Shown here: in pieces, positions 48,266 to 58,711 of the stretch
Numbering within the stretch: position 1 is the first letter of the stretch
Layout of the letters: every line of letters starts with the position of its first letter
NCBI GenBank assembly: GCA_047495785.1
Contig: JBLDXI010000013.1
Location: forward strand, 1,860,001 to 1,924,000
Length of the DNA stretch: 64,000 nt
Reading direction: 5' to 3'
Source of the DNA: Lepidodermella squamata
Lineage: Eukaryota; Gastrotricha
The notes under the pieces: model-generated
Database searches by the model: none
What the model was told of the DNA's origin: nothing
What the model saw: the letters and a program-made list of their open reading frames with translations, nothing else
Made by a program: the position numbers and the translations under genes

Positions 48266-51200
48266 ATGCCAAGCGAAAATGAAGAAAAGGCTGACTCGAG
48301 AACTAACAAAGCTGTATCGGCCGTGGCTGAACCAATCGTTTTTATGACCTTGATTAAAAGTGGAGAGACAAATGATTCTACACTGGAACCGGATATGGCA
48401 GTTAAGATTGAAGAAGTTTTCAAACCCGATAATAAACCACTCGATCCGAGAGAGCCTCGCTCCATTTCCAACGTAATGATGCAACGAAATTGCATCGCAA
48501 CATCGATGGCTGTTAACGATCGAATGATTGTCGTCGGATCTTCAACTGGATTGGTCATACTTTCGGATCCGTTAGGAAACGTTGACCACAAGAACAATAT
48601 TTTTCACCATCACGCGAGAAATGTTATCGCACTTGACATCGACATATCAGGGGAATTTGTTGCCTCTGGCGGAGATGACGGGCGCGTGGTGGTTCTTGAC
48701 CTTGCGCTATCAGCTAGTTCTAAAGACCCGAAATTCATGCAGCTAACGCATGATCGACCGGTTCGAGCTGTTGCGTTGGACCCGGATTTCAGTCGCTTGA
48801 AAGATAAGCGGCTACTAGTCGCTTGCGGCGGACGTGTGTTAATGTATACACATCGGAAAGCTTCATTATTTTCATCAAGCGAGCCACAAATCTTAGCCCT
48901 CGTTGATAATGTTATCCTTATCCTGAAACTAGCGTGGCACCCCGCTACAACTAACGGGAGTACGCCCCTCGTCGCTTGGGCGAACGAAAGGGGTGATGTT
49001 ACGTTGTATGATGAAAAGCGGCGAATTAATGCTGGCTTGATTCGGCCCGAGCCGAGTCAGATAGTCGCAGCCACTTCTCAGTCGAACAAAGTTAGCGCTT
49101 CTTTCACTCGAGTGTCATTGTCTTGGCTGCCTCAGTTGGACTCGTCTGGGGCTAGTTCGATTCTAGTTGTTTGCGGTTCTTTGCTGCGAGTTTTTCGCAT
49201 AACTGGCGGTGACGAAGCACGCGGGTCGGATATAGTGACGCCACGTGTTGTTCATTGCATATACCGGTTTCAGCTCGACGCCGAAATTTGTCTAGACGCA
49301 AGTATTGCCTCGGTGGGAACACCTGCGAGCCTTAATTACGCAGCATGCTGCATACGCCCTAAAGAGGCCGATGATTCATACGAACTCGCGTTGTGTAGCA
49401 TTGGCGATTATCAAAGCGGGAAACCTTCCGGCGTAAACAGCGGCTCAAACTACCGGTTCCCAACTGGCGGTCAGGAATTAGTCACATTAGCTAGTTTACC
49501 ATTTGATCAGCAAACTTACGCCCTGGCTAAAAATGGCCTTTTATTCGCCATTAAATTGAGCGCAATTGACAGCGAAATTTTGACGGATTACGTTGATTAT
49601 TTGTTGAAAATTGGCGATGCAACTAGCGCAGCTGCTCAATTACCCCTTATTTTTGACAACAAAAAAGCGAAATCTAACAGAAATAGTCGCATTTCGTGGG
49701 AAGATTGGCTTGAAACTTTCGATAGATTGAACCAAATTCCAGCAGTCGCAAAATATTTGCCTGTGAGTCTACCACAAAATGGGTCTAATGCAAATCTTCC
49801 GTCGAAGGAAAAATACAACATGGTTCTAGATCGATTGTTGAAGCATTCGCCTAGTCAATTTGAAGAATTGTTATCGCGACTTTCGCCCGATCTTTATTCG
49901 AGCGATGCCGTTTTGCAAATTGTGTCAGAAAAATTGGTTACCGATCCGAGAAATCGTCACCTTCTCGCATCTCTAGCATTTTTATGTTGTTCCCGCCGCG
50001 AATTCGACCGAGCAATCAATTTACTGCTTGATTTGAAGCACGAATTGCTTTTCAAAGTTGTTGAAGAAAACTCGTTGTATCACTTGTTGCAGAAACGAGT
50101 GAATGAATTCGTCGCTTGCGGGTCGAACCCAGACCAGGTTGTGAAAATTCTTGTAACGCACATCGATAAATTCCCGTCAAATTCCGTGATTTCCCAATTG
50201 AAATCGGCGTTTAAATCAAACAAATCGTCTGCAGCTGCTTTATTTTCTTACCTAAAACGGATGAACGCTGACCATCCTGATGAACTGAAAATCGAAGACT
50301 GCGATTTGCTGGTCACTCTTTATGCAGATTTAGACCCGCAAAACCTGCTGACTTTCCTCCGCTCGACCGATAATTACCGGTTAGAAAACGCGTTAGCCGA
50401 GTGTCGAAAACGCAATTTACCCCACGAATGTGTTTACCTGCTTGGAAAAGGCGGTAAAATGCTCGAAGCGATTGATGTGATAATCAAGGAGATCGGCTCG
50501 ATTGAAAAAGCTGTCGAATTCTGCCGTGAGAAGGGCGGCTCGTCCGATCGCGATTTGTGGATGGTTCTAGCCGAGCGAGTTGTTACCCATCGACCGAATC
50601 TGGTCGCTGAATTGCTGCGGCTAACCGGGACTGAATTACTGGACCCAGGCGAGGTGATCAAGCTGATCCCTGCTGCTAGTGGTCGGTTGGTCCCAGGGTT
50701 GAGGCAAGCTCTTGAAGGAAGCCTGGCTGATTCAGATCGGCAACTTACTTTGCTGTCTTCTGCGAAAAATGGTAATTTGATAATTTGAAAATTATTTGGA
50801 AATTATTGTTGGTAAATTTAGTTGTCAGCCACGACTTGAGCCAGGTCTTCAAGCAGATCACAATGTCGGCATTTTCGGCTACTGTCATCGTGGATGATCG
50901 GTAATATTCGCGAATCTAATTAGCCCTTTTATTAAATTTCAATAATTGGCCGAAAAATAATTTGCTGACTAAGTTTAGATCTAGCAGAAACTCATTAGGC
51001 AGAGAAAGATGACATACAGTGAATGTTGTCTAAATCTGACCAAGGTCGTGCCAGGCAAAATGGTCCGGTTTGGCGATAGTTCGGTCAAGAAATTCAAGAT
51101 TTTACTCATTTCACAGCCTGTATATCATTTCGGGAATAAAATTCATAAAATATTTTATAAATAATCGAAAAATATGGAAGTACCTTTCCTAGGAGGCCTA

Positions 51201-52006
51201 AAACGGACTCCCAAAATCGGTCTGTTTTAGACCACCATTGACCGTAGAATTGAAATGATAAGTCCACACTCGAGCCATCCAAAATCGAGACAACTTTCAC
51301 TGTATCCTGGGGAATTTCTTGAGAGCAAGAATATTTCAGCCATTGGGTATAATAGACATGCCTAACCTCGTTTAAGATCGATTTTTCCAAGCTGTCTCGT
51401 TTTTTTACTACTTCTTGGGCCGTATTCTTAGTACTCGAGTAGGTTGTATACGTTATAATTCTGATGACTCTACCTTGACTGGTCCTCGTGGCCCAATGGC
51501 AAGGCGTCGGTCTCCTAAACCGAAGATTGCGGGTTCGAATCCCGCCGGGGATATACATTTTTCCGATTTTATTTCGAATAGCTGCTGTCTTGGTCGAATC
51601 TAAGGACAAAATCGCCGATTTTATTCACCTTTATTTTAGGCAAACAAATTTATATTTTATTTTTATTTTTATCAGAGCGCCGTGTCAGGAGTGCCATGAA
51701 CCACTATCGAACGTCAATTCAGTTTCAATGCGTCTCATTGTTTTCACTTGCCGTCACGCCTTCCACTACGCCTGTCTTACGAACCCTGACGATGCTAATT
51801 GCCCTGTTTGCGGCCGGTTGAAAGAGCGCACGAATATTGGTGCGAAAAGCGAGTCATCGGGCGATTTTCTCGGCTCGATGCACCGCCAGGCGGCGAATTC
51901 ACTGCAGGCATCGAACGCAAACATGAGCCATTCTAGCTCAAGCCACAGTCTTCCATTCGGCAATTTGATAAGTCTCGCCAAATCTGCTGTCCGTGAAATG
52001 ACTTGA
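48266..52006 (+). CDS. VPS41: HOPS complex subunit VPS41
   Basis: Exons 48266-50771, 50822-50900 and 51676-52006 join to 971 codons; human VPS41 has 854. The N-terminal half is a WD40-type propeller (ALDIDISGEFVASGGDDGRV, about residues 125-145). A long alpha-solenoid/CLH-like region follows (NLLTFLRSTDNYRLENALAE). The last exon encodes a RING-H2 finger: C865xxC868, then CRHAFHYAC and CPVC. VPS41 sits in the HOPS tether and drives late endosome-lysosome fusion. The exon 2 segment (VVSHDLSQVFKQITMS) aligns with the human linker before the RING. The C-terminal tail after the RING is Ser-rich and longer than in human. Intron 2 (775 bp) contains a tRNA-Arg gene. It may be co-transcribed with YEATS4. 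Confidence 0.95.
50901..51675 (+). other. VPS41 intron 2 with nested tRNA
   Basis: 775 bp against 50 bp for VPS41 intron 1. Besides the tRNA it holds a minus-strand open stretch (about 51477-51186) reading ordinary-looking protein, including VDLSFQFYGQWWSKTD, with a GTACTT donor after GGAAAG. I could not find a start, an end or a family for it. Confidence 0.7.
51482..51553 (+). tRNA. tRNA-Arg (anticodon CCT)
   Basis: A 72-nt cloverleaf. Acceptor arms GTCCTCG and CGGGGAT pair with two G-U wobbles, then discriminator A. The anticodon arm is TCGGT-CTCCTAA-ACCGA, giving anticodon CCT, which reads the AGG arginine codon. The T arm is GCGGG-TTCGAAT-CCCGC. B box GGTTCGAATCC is intact. It lies on the sense strand inside VPS41 intron 2, an unusual host. 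Pol III would have its own internal promoter here. The run of T after the gene is weak (ATACATTTTTCC) but usable as a terminator. Confidence 0.95.
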
Positions 52007-54055
52007 AAAATTATTATTCTTCTACTATATATACATATATCTTAACCAATTCCGCGTGATTTTCGTGGCGATAATGTCCTTGATGTAGATTTTGATTTCC
52101 CTCGCAACCGTTTCTTCTATGCGAAATGATGCTTTCAACAGATTTATTGAACGCTACGATTGTTTTTTATTGCTGACACGAATATCCGACTTAGATGGAC
52201 GAATCGATCAAATTAAATTGTTTTATTTCTTGAACACCAGTGTTTTTATTCGGAAAGAAATCACGGACGTTGCGTATCGAAAGCGCTTGCAAGCTATCAT
52301 TTTCCGTCGCTGATCTATTTGTTGATATTGATATTGTCATCATTCTTGTTGGAAAAAGAAGAGATTTTAAATAAAAATGAATTTTGGTACGAAATCGAGT
52401 TGATTTGCCGGCAGGAGCAGCAGAAAAGCTCTTACAAGATTCAGGAACTATCGAAAGGGCGAGTTGTATGAAATTTGAGAATAAATTTGTTTTTCGTTTC
52501 GTTTGGGCGTTATTTTCTGGGCATATTCGTTCTTATGAGTCTCATTTACCAGGTGGCAAACCATAAGGAGTCAGAACCCATATGCATAGCTATATGTCTA
52601 GCTCACCGCATAGGGAGATTCCTCACCGTTACTGAACTATCGTCGCTCAAAGTAAAAACAAAGTAAGAACAAAGTTAATATCCTCTCGATAGCGCCCTAA
52701 ATTTTCATAAAATATTATTTTTCAACCTAAATTGCATACCTGTCCAAATTAAATCTCAAGGTGGTCAGCTTGAACCCTTTCTCATTATCAGCAACCCTCC
52801 TTGGGTTATCCTTCATGTATTGCCATTTCTATCGATATCGCGCAGTTATCTTCGCCGGGTCTAACCTGGTTTTATCAAACTACACATCGATTTTATATAC
52901 TTTTCTCTTACTTGGAATATATTTTGCTGAATGAACCAATTACGAACATCTTGCACAGCGAACTCTTGCGCAGCATTTTTTACGTAGAAAACAATCCGGC
53001 GTCTAGCACGTGTTGGCACGTGGCGCTCTCTGCGCGACGCATTGTCGCCGTTTTTCGCTCAATAAAATTCGATGGTGTGTAATTGGCGCTGGACGGCTCA
53101 GGGCTATTCAGGCGGCTTGGCAAGCGGTTGCGGCAAGCGTTCAGTAGTAGCGAAAGGTCGCGCGAGCAGGGCCGGACGGCGACGGTCTTATTCAACGCGC
53201 GAAGCGGAAAGCAACCTATAATTTGTTTTTCCATGTTCTCTTTAAAACCTTTTTAACTTCTTTCACGAGAGGCGAGCGCGGTGTGATGCAAGATCACAGA
53301 GCCACACAGATTGAGCGAGAGAGATAATAACAGAGTGAGAAAAGATGAGCGAGAGCGCGCGCGCAAAAACTTCTCGCCTGCTCCGGCATTTGTGTGACAG
53401 ATGTGGGGACCAAATAACTTTGCCGACACACAATCGCGAGCTCGAGGCAAAATGCGACAATCATTGTCGCCATCATCGTCATCGCAGATAAAACTCTTAC
53501 GGAGCAATTAAACTCGCGCGTCACCACGGGACACTCGCGCCACGCGATGATTTTTTCTCAAAACCTGAAATTTTCTCGTTTTGGTAACTTTGTTTGTAAC
53601 AACGTAGTTATTATTCCAAATGGTTGCGTTTTGGCCGTGTTGTGTTGATTGATTGACTGGCACTACGCGCTTGCTCTTTTCTCGCGTGTTAACTGAACCG
53701 GTTACTATACACGTCCAACCCATGTCATATGGGCGCGCTCACTCGCTCACCTGTGCGCGCGCGCGACGCGGGAAGCCGAGCACTTGTTGCGCGCCTTTTC
53801 GCCTCACCGGGTGTGCACAGATTCACCCATCACTCCCGCCTCTCGCTGTTTTAATAGACTCGTCAACGCAGCGGGAGTCGCGCGACGAGACACCTATTTA
53901 GAAGTAGCTAAACACTCCTAATCCCCATCTTGAATCTCTATTCATTTACGACTTGTCACTTTCTTATATCTTACAATCAAGTGGTGATTTGTAGCCTCGC
54001 AATAACGTGCAACACATTTTTCTCAACAACAATAATAATAGCTTTGAAAGTAATA
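52007..54055. other. Intergenic with a GA/GC-rich promoter-like region
   Basis: About 2 kb. From about 53260 to 53900 the sequence becomes rich in GAGAGCG, CGCGCG and GCGCGC runs and contains CATATGGGCGCGC, unlike the AT-rich surroundings. This is probably the promoter of the Sp-like gene. Short open frames here lack splice or family support. Confidence 0.45.
53300..53900 (+). promoter_or_regulatory. GA/GC-rich upstream region of the Sp-like gene
   Basis: Dense GAGAG, GCGCGC and CGCG runs within 150-750 bp upstream of the start codon. GA-rich and CpG-rich stretches of this kind are common in animal promoters. No TATA box or initiator could be fixed with confidence. Confidence 0.35.
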
Positions 54056-55434
54056 ATGAACGGAATCGGCAATTTTACGACGGCTAATAACAGTGCTTCG
54101 AAAAATGCGCAGTTCATGATGAGCAGCGCATCAGCTACGGGCTTCAACGCTCCGGCCAACGGCGCCTCGCAGCAAATTCAAGTGCCAACATCTTCGTCGG
54201 CCTACTGCTGGAACGAAGTCGTCCAACAGCATCAGCAACAGCAGCAGCAACAACAACAGCAACAAAACACGGCTTGGCCGAATGCGATCAACTGGTCGGG
54301 CAGCAATAACGGCGCCATGTTCTACGGAAATTCAGACTTGCTGCCGAATTTAACCGATCCGTACCAATCAATCGCTGCGAGTTACAGCTCGGCGCAGTCT
54401 ACGGCGGCAATTACAGCGGCGCTGGTCTCGGTTTCGCAGCAACACATGCCGCCATCGGCCTGGACGCCGCCATGTACCAGTGTCAGTTCGTTCTACTCGC
54501 CGACTAGTGCCATGAGCTGTTTGAGTCACTTTCAACCTACCTCGTCAGGCCTCGATCTCAATCAGCATTTTCAACTCGGCGCCAAGTCTCAACAACAGAC
54601 TACTCCAACTTCAGGTTTGTCTCGAAAATATGAACTTTTTAAGAAATATAATTTTTTTATTTCACAGAAGGTCGCAACGATGATGGTTTGATGCCTGGTG
54701 GTTTGATCGGCGTTTCCGCCTACCCGACGCCCCCGTTCGATGGCACCAACGCTCTGACGTCAATCGGCCACTCGAATCAGTCAGCTTCCAGCCTAAAACA
54801 GCCGTCCAAGTTGTCGGCTCGAAGCGCCGCTGCCAAGCCGTACACCGTTCCGAATCCGACCGGCGCGCTTTCCAGCAGTTCCAACTCTTCGACCAGCAAC
54901 TGCCCATGCTCGTCTTGCCAGTCATTTGTCGGCTTCCCCGGCGCCACGCCACCAACTCAACACCCGTGCAGCGTCCCTGGATGCGGTAAAATCTACTCGA
55001 AATCTTCGCATCTTAAGGTATTATAAATATTCCGTCTCGTTCTTTCTCTAAACAATTCTTATTTTTCCCAGGCCCATTTGCGCTGGCATGTTGCCGAGCG
55101 GACGTTTACCTGCAACTGGGCACTCTGCGGCAAGCGTTTTTCGCGTAGTGACGAGCTACAACGCCATGTTCGAACAGACCATGCTGGTTCGGGTTCCGAC
55201 GTGACACCGCTCGATCCAGGAGCCGCAGCCCACGACTACGGCAATCTCATCGGCAGCTCTTCACCAGCCGTGTTTTCGTGCCCGACTTGCGAGAAGCCGT
55301 TTTCGAAACCCGAACAGGTCAGCGCCCACATGAGAACGGCCCATTCGTCACAGGCGAAATCGATCCAACCTCGCAGCGGCAGCAGCAACAAAAAGTCATC
55401 GGCTAAACAAGCCCTGCCGCCACCTGCGAATTGA
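54056..55434 (+). CDS. Sp-family zinc-finger transcription factor with split finger array
   Basis: Exons 54056-54614, 54668-55017 and 55072-55434 join to 423 codons. The N-terminal 186 residues are Ser/Ala/Gln-rich with an 11-Gln run, a typical Sp activation region. A Buttonhead-like box (C264PC266SSC269) precedes the fingers. Finger 1 (C287-H309, YSKSSHLKAHLRWH) and finger 2 (C317-H340, FSRSDELQRHVRTDH) match Sp/KLF proteins, with intron 2 after SSHLK. Finger 3 (C373-H394) is separated by a 32-residue Ser/Gly/Ala linker instead of the usual 7, and its helix reads SKPEQVSAH rather than RSDHLTKH. GC/GT-box binding by fingers 1 and 2 is likely; finger 3 probably contributes little or differently. 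No KLF-specific mark seen. Confidence 0.88.
54222..54266 (+). repeat. CAG/CAA run encoding polyglutamine
   Basis: A run of CAG and CAA codons after a His, encoding about 11 consecutive glutamines within the activation region of the Sp-like gene. Confidence 0.85.
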
Positions 55435-55953
55435 AAATTTTGTAATTTTTTATTATAAGCTCAATTTTATACCGTAAAATGTATATAGCGTATAACACCT
55501 TTTCATTTTCTTTGTTCTTGACCCGTAATTGTAAATTTAATGTTGTCATAATGGGTTTCGATGATTATGTTATAAATTCTATGAGACAATCGTCAATATA
55601 TTGAGGTGTTATCTGTAAAAATTAATGATCGATTTTTATATTCTGATGAGTGAATGTTGAGCGATGATAAAAATAAAATAAAATAACGCGAATTGCAAGG
55701 TATCGCCAGTCGAGGTTGAAAGCGGACGCACCCATCTATCATGACATTAATTACCCGGAAGTACTTCACGAATGGGGTGAGATAGATGTATGAATGGCGG
55801 CGCGAAAAACACAGCACATCTCTAATTTCTCCAGCCCGCCTCGCGAGTATCGAATTCAGGCGGCTGGCGTAATGCAGTTCCTGCTAATCAGTCATAGCAA
55901 AGTGTGTCTAAATTTGTTCACTTTGAATCAGACTCTTTTGGAAATTAATTTGA
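55435..55953. other. Intergenic
   Basis: 519 bp between the Sp-like gene and the GPCR, AT-rich, with AATAAA at about 55674. No coding region seen. Confidence 0.5.
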
Positions 55954-58329
55954 ATGTTCAAGTTTCGAATTGCCGTATTGTTATCAGCTGTAATCTATGC
56001 ATCATTATTCACTCTGGCTAAAGAGCGGAAATTGCAATTAAGGACAATCATGCCATTGTCGAACCCGAAAATGTTCGCTGCTTGTAACCTGGCGATGAAG
56101 ATGGTCGTGGATGAGGTTAATAAACGCGCTGATATTCTTCCTAACTACGATGTCGACGCTCAGTTCGATGACGGGCAGTGCTCAGGGCCCGTTATCGTGC
56201 GCCGATTTTTCGACTACGCCGAAGCTTTGCTATCAAATGCAAGTTCAATCGCGCCGCTTCTGATCGGACCTTATTGCGAGTTGGGTTGCCGCTACCTCGG
56301 CTCGTTCGCCCATCAATTCAATACAGTAGAGCTTTCATACGGCTGTAACTCGCCGATTTTCACATCGAATCGACGGCTTTACCCAAATTTCTACCGCATG
56401 CAAATTGCTGATAACATGAGTGCTGAGGCCATGGTTCGATTCTTGACTGCGACGAGATGGTCACGCGTTGCGATAGTTACCAGTGCCGCGTCGAAAACTG
56501 ACTACGACACCGCAACATTGCTTTTTCGAATCGCGAATAAACACGGCTTCGAAGTCACCGATTTCGAAGTTGCCGTCGATCAATTTGAGGATTACAGATC
56601 TCGGGAAAATCAGCTTATCTTCAACGCTCTGAAGAATCAGTCTGATTCACGAATTATCATGCTATACACAACACAGCGTCAAGTCGCTGCGAATTTTCTG
56701 TGTCTTGCAATTTTTTTCGGTCTGAATGGTGGGCGGTACATTTTTATCATTCCGTCGCAAGCTTATTTCCGACCAGATGATTTTGCTTTGAATGGTCTTT
56801 GCGGACAGGACGAACTAGAAGACCAATTGGTAAGAGTCTTTTGGACAGGGCCAAACTTGAACCCTTTCAATGTCCAGGTAACTGAACTAGGTTACAACCT
56901 AACACAATTCGAGCGGGAATTTACGGCGAGAAGTTCTTGGTTCCCTAGCAACTACGACACGTCCCTGCGACACGTTTGTCACGACACTATGCTTGGAGCT
57001 TTACTCAGCCTTGATAAGGCGGATAAAGATTTGATTTCACAACGAAATCTAACAATCGACAAATATCACTTGAAACCCGAAGTCGTGATGTTAGCCATCA
57101 ACAAATCGACATCTGAGTTGAATTTTCGTGGCTTGAGAAACGCCCCGGACCCTACCAGATATTCGCATAGGAAGGAAATGGAGCTCGAACCCCTTGTTGT
57201 CTTTCAAAGTATCAACTCAACGCGGCGTTTGATCGGCGAAATTAGGCAGTTGTCGAATTTGGAATCTTGGTCTTATCAGCCAATTTCCGAGCCGATTTGG
57301 TACACGGCAACTGGCGAAACTCCTCGAGATGCCGCCATCAATGTCTCTCGTATCGATCAGCTAGCCGATGAGGTGAAATATTCAGCCGTAACCCTGGCAA
57401 CTCTATTTGCATTCGTCCAGTTTTTCGTGATATTTCAAACTTGGCGAACGCGAAAAAATAATTTAGAACTTCGGAAATTACCGATAAGTAATTGCCTATT
57501 AGCTGCGAGTTGCGTCGTTCTGGATATTTCTGCTATTATGATAGCTATACCCGTCAATAACATGACTCTAATTCCTACATGCCTGATTTTTCGCTGCCTC
57601 ATCACTATTGGCTTGGCTAGTTTAACTGGTATTCTATTTTTCAAAATCTTCAGATTTTATATGGCATCACGATACTATCAATTGCGCCAACCTCTTGGCC
57701 ATGAAAAATTTGTTTTAACCGGAAGTTTCACTTATTTAGCCGTAAATGTCGGATTCTTTGCCGGCTGGTTTATAAATCAGCCAATCGAAGGATCTTTTGT
57801 GCCAATCGAGACTATTTTCATCGACAGAGAGGACATTAATTTGACAGTCATTGCTGCTAATTGTTCTACGGCAATTTTCCCGACCTGGTTTATCATCGGT
57901 GTCAATGGCGGTGTTTTGCTTATCGCTAGTTATTTCGCGATTTCGACGCGAAGGCAAAATATTGGGCCTTTTCTGACGAATACAAACCACGTTCGAGTTG
58001 CAATCATCAATTTGCTGACAACAATGACTGCCTTGGTGATAGCTGCACAGCTTATTAAGTCGACTGCATTCATGGACGAAAAGTCTGTGACTACGTTAGC
58101 AGCTTTTGGGGCTCTTATCATTTCCGCATCAACTTCTATCATCATATTCTTCCCTGCTTTTAAGACGACAACCACGCCTGCTGTCGGTGGCAATAGGGTA
58201 TCGGCAGGTAACACCTTTTCATTCATCAATGACGCTCGGAGGGCGACGACGTCTACGCTTCAAATTCCTAATGCAAACAGCTCAAAGTCACGTCGTTCCG
58301 ACCAAAAATCGGACTTTCGACACATATGA
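55954..58329 (+). CDS. Class C GPCR, GABA-B receptor-like, single exon
   Basis: One uninterrupted frame of 791 codons. A signal peptide (MFKFRIAVLLSAVIYASLF) leads into a periplasmic-binding-like Venus flytrap domain (about residues 30-430): LIGPYCELGC, ELSYGCNSP (matching the SYGSSSP segment of GABBR1) and YPNFYRMQ. Seven transmembrane segments follow from about residue 470: VTLATLFAFVQFF, NCLLAASCVVLD, FRCLITIGLASLT, YLAVNVGFFAGWF, GVLLIASYF, TMTALVIAAQ and AALIISAST-like stretches. There is no cysteine-rich domain between them, as in GABA-B receptors. The cytosolic tail is short and lacks an obvious coiled coil. Ligand residues were not checked beyond the SYG motif. Lack of introns suggests a retrocopy or intron loss. 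Confidence 0.88.
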   Translation: MFKFRIAVLLSAVIYASLFTLAKERKLQLRTIMPLSNPKMFAACNLAMKMVVDEVNKRADILPNYDVDAQFDDGQCSGPVIVRRFFDYAEALLSNASSIAPLLIGPYCELGCRYLGSFAHQFNTVELSYGCNSPIFTSNRRLYPNFYRMQIADNMSAEAMVRFLTATRWSRVAIVTSAASKTDYDTATLLFRIANKHGFEVTDFEVAVDQFEDYRSRENQLIFNALKNQSDSRIIMLYTTQRQVAANFLCLAIFFGLNGGRYIFIIPSQAYFRPDDFALNGLCGQDELEDQLVRVFWTGPNLNPFNVQVTELGYNLTQFEREFTARSSWFPSNYDTSLRHVCHDTMLGALLSLDKADKDLISQRNLTIDKYHLKPEVVMLAINKSTSELNFRGLRNAPDPTRYSHRKEMELEPLVVFQSINSTRRLIGEIRQLSNLESWSYQPISEPIWYTATGETPRDAAINVSRIDQLADEVKYSAVTLATLFAFVQFFVIFQTWRTRKNNLELRKLPISNCLLAASCVVLDISAIMIAIPVNNMTLIPTCLIFRCLITIGLASLTGILFFKIFRFYMASRYYQLRQPLGHEKFVLTGSFTYLAVNVGFFAGWFINQPIEGSFVPIETIFIDREDINLTVIAANCSTAIFPTWFIIGVNGGVLLIASYFAISTRRQNIGPFLTNTNHVRVAIINLLTTMTALVIAAQLIKSTAFMDEKSVTTLAAFGALIISASTSIIIFFPAFKTTTTPAVGGNRVSAGNTFSFINDARRATTSTLQIPNANSSKSRRSDQKSDFRHI

Positions 58330-58711
58330 GCACTTTGACACTACGCTAATTAGCTCGAAAGTAAAAACGATTTCGTTGGAAAGGGGGACTGAGCTTGATG
58401 CAAGATGCGCTGGTGGATTCGAAATGCGCGTAGCACAATCACTCGCGTTCTAGATTTTGAATTTCAAATGATACTCTTTTCGAACCTACATCAATTGATA
58501 GTGAAATTCGAATTTCCCGGTTTGTTGGTGAAAGCCCAAAGATTGATAAGGTATAATAATAATATGACCGCTAACAAGTGAAACCACTTTCAAGATCAAT
58601 GAATGAGAAGTCGAACGATATCAAAAATATGCTGATAGTCATCAGGGTTGCTGAGAAAATTGGCTTCAACGATTTTGGGTAAAAATTGCTAAGTCAGAAA
58701 AATGCGCATTC
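58330..58711. other. Intergenic downstream of the GPCR
   Basis: 382 bp, AT-rich, no gene. Likely holds the GPCR 3' UTR. Confidence 0.45.

Noticed and set aside
48224-48597. Minus-strand frames over the start of VPS41
   Set aside because: They overlap the conserved plus-strand coding sequence and have no family match.
51106-51609. Minus-strand 167-codon frame read as a protein
   Set aside because: Its N-terminal part is the antisense of the tRNA-Arg gene (PGGIRTRN is a well-known artefact of such overlaps). The rest is kept only as an unresolved open stretch.
56000-58300. Receptor guanylyl cyclase, suggested by the extracellular domain
   Set aside because: Seven membrane segments follow instead of one, and no kinase or cyclase domain is present. 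GABA-B-like class C GPCR fits better.
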